Below, in pieces: positions 21,716-25,168 of a DNA stretch of 25,168 nucleotides; within the stretch, counting starts at the first letter, position 1, and every line of letters begins with the position of its first letter. The position numbers and the translations under genes were made by a program. Source of the stretch: CAYPOY01 sp964412395 (GTDB lineage: Bacteria; Chloroflexota; Anaerolineae; B4-G1); contig CAYPOY010000033.1 in the NCBI GenBank assembly GCA_964412395.1, forward strand, positions 1 to 25,168, given 5' to 3'. The notes under the pieces are model-generated. The model was given only the letters and a program-made list of their open reading frames with translations. It did no database searches and was not told where the DNA came from.

Positions 21716-21767
21716 GTTTCACGCCTCACGTTTCACGCCTCACGTTTCACGCCTCACGTTTCACTCT
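21712..21767. repeat. TCACGTT/TCACGCC heptad array forming the SorC-DraG intergenic region
   Basis: Eight consecutive heptads: TCACGTT and TCACGCC alternate for seven units (21712-21760), then a degenerate TCACTCT. Viewed as 14-mers there are three and a half. The stop codon of the SorC gene (21754-21756, TGA on the minus strand) and the GTG start of the DraG-like gene (21713-21715) both lie inside units. On the transcribed strand each pair reads GTGAGGCGTGAAAC, offering a GAGG Shine-Dalgarno-like string about a dozen bases before the GTG. Confidence 0.92.
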
Positions 21768-22713
21768 CGTGCTTCCCCAGCACTGCCTGGGCGGTGACGG
21801 TATCGGTGATCAGGACGTTCAGGTAGCCACCGCGTAGCGCGCCCAGGATGGCGGTCACTTTCTCCTCCCCCCCGGCGATGCCGACCACGTGACCCAGCGC
21901 TCTCAGTTGCTCCAGCGATACGCCGATGACCTCCGGCTCCACGATGCACTGCATCCCCTGGATGTCGAAGAAGCGCCCGCACAGATCACCTACTGCTTTC
22001 TGTTCCTCCAGTGCCCGTAGCAGCGCCTCGTCCATGTACTCGGCGAAGAACATAGAGAACTGGCGCTGGGAAGCGAAGTAGCCGATGCCGACCAGGGCCA
22101 TGTCCAGGCTGCCCCATGCCTCCATCACCATCTTCATGTCCGGGTGGCAGAGCAACACGTCCCGGGCCTGGGGCTCGCCGACGAATGCCGGGGCGTAGAG
22201 CGCCTGCCAGATGCCGCCAAAGGCTTCTGCCAGCCCCCGCGCCAGGTCGTTCACCTGGAAGGAGGCAGGCACCTGGCCCATGCTGCCAATGAGGGGGAAT
22301 ACCTGAATGCCAGCGCGCTGCTCGACACTCAACGCCTCGACGACAGCATGCAGCGTGTGCCCCCAGCCGATGCCTACCTGAAGGCCATCGTTCAGGAAGC
22401 ATCGCAGGTACTCTGCCGCCGCCAGGCCGATGTGCCGCCGCAGCGGCTCCCCACTCAGCCCTTCCCCGGCCGTGACCACCGCCTCGCGCAGCCCGAACGT
22501 CTCCACCAATCGGGCTTCTACCTCCTCGAAGGTAGCGAAGGGGTCTGCAATGGTGATGCGGACTATGCTCTCCGCCCGGGCTCGGGTCAGTAATCGGGAA
22601 ACCTGCGGACGGGAGACGCCCAGTTCATCGGCAACCTGCTGCTGGGTCAGGCCATCCTCGTAATAGAGACGGGCGGCCTGCAACATCACCTGCAATTCCT
22701 TGCGCATGCTCAT
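21754..22713 (-). CDS. SorC/DeoR-family sugar-binding transcriptional regulator
   Basis: 319 residues from ATG 22713, one base after the kinase stop; ATG 22707 is a close alternative. A longer frame runs back into the kinase gene and is not credible. The N-terminal helix-turn-helix is ARLYYEDGLTQQQVADELGVSRPQVSRLL, the SorC pattern. The rest is the sugar-binding (ribose-5-phosphate-isomerase-like) domain: VGIGWGHTL, VFPLIGSMG, LYAPAFVG, LVGIGYF and VVGIAGGEEKV. Such regulators (for example LsrR, DeoR, SorC) respond to a phosphorylated sugar and usually repress their own operon. The last three codons and the stop derive from the heptad array. It is predicted to control the aldolase-kinase-transport operon it sits in; I could not find a clear operator. 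Confidence 0.93.
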   Translation of the reverse strand: MSMRKELQVMLQAARLYYEDGLTQQQVADELGVSRPQVSRLLTRARAESIVRITIADPFATFEEVEARLVETFGLREAVVTAGEGLSGEPLRRHIGLAAAEYLRCFLNDGLQVGIGWGHTLHAVVEALSVEQRAGIQVFPLIGSMGQVPASFQVNDLARGLAEAFGGIWQALYAPAFVGEPQARDVLLCHPDMKMVMEAWGSLDMALVGIGYFASQRQFSMFFAEYMDEALLRALEEQKAVGDLCGRFFDIQGMQCIVEPEVIGVSLEQLRALGHVVGIAGGEEKVTAILGALRGGYLNVLITDTVTAQAVLGKHESET

Positions 22714-22714
22714 C

Positions 22715-24229
22715 TCATAAACCACCCAGTTGTGAAAAGACAGGGCGCAACGCCGGATACAGACGACGCCAGGCAGCAAACAGCCCATCGTAGCGGGAAA
22801 CGCGGGTAGCGACGGGGTCGAAGGTGTCCCCGACCCGCACCATCTCCCCGGACGCTTCGTCGAGCCCGCCGAAGGCCCCGACGCCGACGGCAGCCAGCAG
22901 CGCCGCGCCCAGGCAGGCAGCGTCAAGAACCGTCATCCGCTGGACCGGCAGGCCGACAATGTCGGCCTTAACCTGGTTCCAGAAAGCAGAGGCCGACCCG
23001 CCGCCGGAGACACGCAGCACCTCTGGGACAATCCCCGCAGCCGCCTGGCAGCGCTCCAGCAAGTCACGCACGGCGAAGGCCACCCCCTCGTAGACGGCGC
23101 GGGCGCAGTGGGCACGTGTGTGACGGTCAGTCAGCCCGGCGAAGGCCCCCCGTGCTGCTGGGTCCCACACGGGCGCCCGTTCGCCCTGGAGGTAGGGTAG
23201 AAAAAGCAGCCCCTCCGCCCCCGGCGCGACGGCGGACGCTTCCGCCTCCAGCAGCCCGAAATCCGGCTGTTCCTGGCCGTAGAAGCACCGCGCCAGCCAG
23301 GCCAGCGCCGCACCGCCCACCTGCATTGGACCGCCAACCCAGTAGCGTCCCTCCACCAGCGGTGCGCCCAGGACACCTTCTCCGTCCACTGGCTGCTCCG
23401 TAACCAGCGCCACCACTTCCGAAGTGCCCGCCACGTCCACGGCGCAGCCCGGCGCGATGCCCCCGCAGCCAATGATGTCGCACCAGGCATCCACTGTGCC
23501 GATGACGACCGGGGTGCCCGGTCGTAGCCCGGTGGCGGAGGAAGCCTTCGGCGTCACGTGCCCCGCAACGGCAGTCGGCTCTAGCACAGGCGGCATCTTC
23601 TCCGGTTCCACACCCAGCAGGGTCAGGAGGCTGGCGGCGTACTGGCCTGTCCGGGGATTGAACAGGCCAAAGGCGCTGTTGGCGTCGGTAGTCACCCGGC
23701 CGGTCAGCCGAAGGGCAACGAGGTCCTTCGGCTGGACGACGGCTGCGCAGCGGGCCCAATCGTCGGGCCGGTGGGCCTTCAACCACAGGAGCCGCGCCGG
23801 GGGCTGGGTCACGCCGGTGATGAAGGCGCAGCCTGTCCAAGCCCGGGCCTGCTTCGGTGTGACGCGCTCCGCCAGCCAGGCAGCCTCGGCAGTGGCCCGG
23901 CGGTCGCTCCAGACGATAGCCCGGCCCAGGGATGTGCCGTCGGCGGCGACGAGTACCTGGCTGGGCACCTGCCCGCTCAACCCCACAGCGACCACGCGGT
24001 CAGTGTCCGCCTCCGCCAGCGCCTTCTGCAGCGCATCACAGGTGGCCGACCACCACGCCTCCGGCTCCTGCTCGGCCCAGCCGGGGCGGGGCGTGTACAA
24101 CGGGTAAGCCTGGCGCGCCTGGCGTAGCGGGTGTCCCGCCGCGTCGAACAGGCCGACCTTGACCGCCGATGTGCCCAGGTCGAGGCCGAGAAGCAGGCGC
24201 TTGTCACTTTCGACTTTACGTACCATCAT
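22715..24229 (-). CDS. FGGY-family carbohydrate kinase (xylulokinase-like)
   Basis: 504 residues, the usual length. It has the N-terminal ATP-phosphate loop LLLGLDLGTSAVKVGLFD, then SGQVPSQVLVAADG, IVWSDRRA, the mid-protein IGTVDAWCDIIGCGG with its likely catalytic Asp, YLQGERAPVWDPAARG (the FGGY signature region), YEGVAFAVRDLLERC and VSGGGSASAFWNQVKADI. Closest resemblance is to xylulokinases, but the xylulokinase motif GQMHG is replaced by GQVPS, so the sugar may differ (other ketose, tetritol or pentitol). It phosphorylates the imported or isomerised sugar. The ATG overlaps the aldolase stop (ATGA). M1 (24227-24229) is preferred over M2. Confidence 0.93.
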   Translation of the reverse strand: MMVRKVESDKRLLLGLDLGTSAVKVGLFDAAGHPLRQARQAYPLYTPRPGWAEQEPEAWWSATCDALQKALAEADTDRVVAVGLSGQVPSQVLVAADGTSLGRAIVWSDRRATAEAAWLAERVTPKQARAWTGCAFITGVTQPPARLLWLKAHRPDDWARCAAVVQPKDLVALRLTGRVTTDANSAFGLFNPRTGQYAASLLTLLGVEPEKMPPVLEPTAVAGHVTPKASSATGLRPGTPVVIGTVDAWCDIIGCGGIAPGCAVDVAGTSEVVALVTEQPVDGEGVLGAPLVEGRYWVGGPMQVGGAALAWLARCFYGQEQPDFGLLEAEASAVAPGAEGLLFLPYLQGERAPVWDPAARGAFAGLTDRHTRAHCARAVYEGVAFAVRDLLERCQAAAGIVPEVLRVSGGGSASAFWNQVKADIVGLPVQRMTVLDAACLGAALLAAVGVGAFGGLDEASGEMVRVGDTFDPVATRVSRYDGLFAAWRRLYPALRPVFSQLGGL

Positions 24230-25020
24230 TCACCCGTAGGTCCCTCAACTTCCCTCAGCACCTCGTCCACCGTCGCGCCGCCGTGCACCAACGCCACCAG
24301 CGCCCGTACCATCCCGGCCGGGTCAGGGTGCTGCCAGACGTTGCGCCCAATGGCAACGCCCGCCGCGCCCGCCCCCAGCGCCCCCGCCACCGCCCCCAGC
24401 ACCCCCCGGTCGTCGGCGGCCTTCTCCCCACCGAGCACGACGACGGGCACGTAGCAGGCTTCAATGACCGCCTGGTAAACGTCCGGCGGGCCGACGTAGG
24501 TAGTCTTGATGAAATCGGCCCCCAGTTCGGCACCCACGCGGGCGGCGAAGGTGACGTCCTCGACAGTGGGCTTCTCCCCACCGCGCCCCTGCACCAGCAT
24601 CTCTGCCAGGAGAAGCAGCCCCCAACGGCTGCACTCGTCGGCCAGGCCAGTGAGCACGCGCAGGGAGGCTGACTCGTCGGGGAAGCCGATCATTCCCATG
24701 CAGGCCAGCGCGTCGGCATCCAGCCGCAGCGCTCGCTCAACGGAGAGTATCTGGCGCAGGCCGGCCGGCTGCGGGTCGCGCACTGTGGAGCCGCCGTCGG
24801 CCCGCAGGATGAGCCCGGCGCGGCCCAGGCAACCGCCAAAGCGGGCGACGACGCCGGCCGTGGTCAGCACTGCGTCGGCGCCAGCCTCCACGACGGCCCG
24901 CAGCACCTCCCCCGGCTGCTCCAGCCCCGCCATCGGCCCGAAATAGGCGGCGTGATCCAGCGCCACGATGACCGTGCGGCCATCGGCGGCAAAGATGCGA
25001 CGTGCACGTGATTTGTCCAT
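24226..25020 (-). CDS. Class I aldolase, DhnA/LsrF/DeoC-type
   Basis: 264 residues from ATG 25020, chosen because AAAGGATG lies 9-10 bases upstream and the fold starts at once; a longer frame to 25074 has no such site. Motifs: VIVALDHAAYFGP (22-30), a TIM-barrel core, the Schiff-base strand ADFIKTTYVG with Lys172, VPVVVLGGEKAADDRGVL and a terminal GAAGVAIGRNVWQHPDP phosphate site. It belongs to the DhnA group that contains LsrF and archaeal-type fructose-bisphosphate aldolases, which cleave or transfer carbon from phosphorylated ketoses. It is the first gene of the operon, directly before the kinase, so the kinase product is its likely substrate. Confidence 0.92.
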   Translation of the reverse strand: MDKSRARRIFAADGRTVIVALDHAAYFGPMAGLEQPGEVLRAVVEAGADAVLTTAGVVARFGGCLGRAGLILRADGGSTVRDPQPAGLRQILSVERALRLDADALACMGMIGFPDESASLRVLTGLADECSRWGLLLLAEMLVQGRGGEKPTVEDVTFAARVGAELGADFIKTTYVGPPDVYQAVIEACYVPVVVLGGEKAADDRGVLGAVAGALGAGAAGVAIGRNVWQHPDPAGMVRALVALVHGGATVDEVLREVEGPTGE

Positions 25021-25118
25021 AACTTCACATCCTTTCCATCTTGCCTGCTCCTCGTCCTCCCCATTGAACGGCACTCACGCCCAGAATCAGATTGGAAATT
25101 GGAACCTGGAATTTGGAA

Positions 25119-25168
25119 TCACGTCTCACATCTCACGTCTCACATCTCACGTTTCACGTCTCACGTCT
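25119..25168. repeat. TCACRTY heptad array, seven copies, running off the window end
   Basis: Units in order: TCACGTC, TCACATC, TCACGTC, TCACATC, TCACGTT, TCACGTC, TCACGTC, then T at the last base. It lies about 100 bases upstream of the aldolase start, in the same orientation as the other arrays. The interval 25021-25118 has the aldolase ribosome site and a CTGGAATTTGGAA spacer; I find no convincing promoter there. Confidence 0.88.

Noticed and set aside
20809..21837. 342-codon plus-strand frame
   Set aside because: Pro/Arg-rich antisense of the DraG-like gene and the heptad array.
22714..22926. Extended N-terminus of the SorC regulator
   Set aside because: It lies wholly in the kinase gene and lacks family similarity; the HTH starts just after ATG 22713.
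25119..25168. Possible CRISPR array
   Set aside because: Units of 7 bp with no spacers are a simple tandem array; no cas genes are present.

Overview
The window is 25 kb of GC-rich, densely packed bacterial chromosome with many GTG starts and ATGA-type gene overlaps. I see no rRNA, tRNA, CRISPR array or complete transposon. The gene content and the style of the repeats (heptameric intergenic tandem repeats, and GC-rich or 'TTCGACAGGCTCAGG' palindromes inserted in frame inside genes) suggest a Chloroflexota bacterium, probably Anaerolineae-like. That assignment is an inference from style; no marker gene is present.

Region 1 (1-1312): the 3' end of a sensor histidine kinase on the plus strand carrying two in-frame repeat insertions, a 12-bp inverted repeat, and on the minus strand an acyl-CoA synthetase gene reduced to its C-terminal domain. 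Region 2 (1319-7309, plus strand): a good sigma70-type promoter leads into a B12-binding mutase subunit and its G-protein chaperone MeaB. These are followed by a visibly AT-richer accessory island: a DUF4160/DUF2442 pair, a broken EcoRV-type restriction endonuclease gene and an intact DNA adenine methyltransferase. Housekeeping-type genes then resume: histidine phosphatase, GNAT acetyltransferase and a PRPP-synthetase-like enzyme. Between the two halves of the island lies a chimeric scar. It joins a piece of the histidine phosphatase gene to a second copy of the meaB 3' end, and so records an ectopic tandem duplication.

Region 3 (7342-15944, minus strand): a 1418-residue secreted lamin-tail/DUF11/phospholipase-D protein, a 1286-residue membrane-anchored PAS/GAF hybrid sensor kinase directly downstream of it, and a small GNAT acetyltransferase. 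Region 4 (16100-25020, minus strand): a lipoprotein with a molybdopterin-binding-type fold, then, reading upstream, a carbohydrate uptake and catabolism operon. In transcription order this operon is class I aldolase, FGGY kinase, SorC regulator, ADP-ribosylglycohydrolase-family protein, sugar-phosphate isomerase/epimerase-type TIM barrel, two CUT1-type ABC permeases and the substrate-binding lipoprotein. No ABC ATPase is present, so a shared ATPase elsewhere is probably used. The likely logic is binding and import, isomerisation, phosphorylation and aldol cleavage, with SorC sensing a phosphorylated intermediate.

The most interesting features are the EcoRV-like R-M system, whose nuclease has lost the segment carrying the first catalytic aspartate while keeping its recognition loop; the meaB/phosphatase duplication scar; and the TCACGYY heptad repeats, which always lie in the same orientation relative to transcription and in places form the stop or start codons of the adjoining genes.
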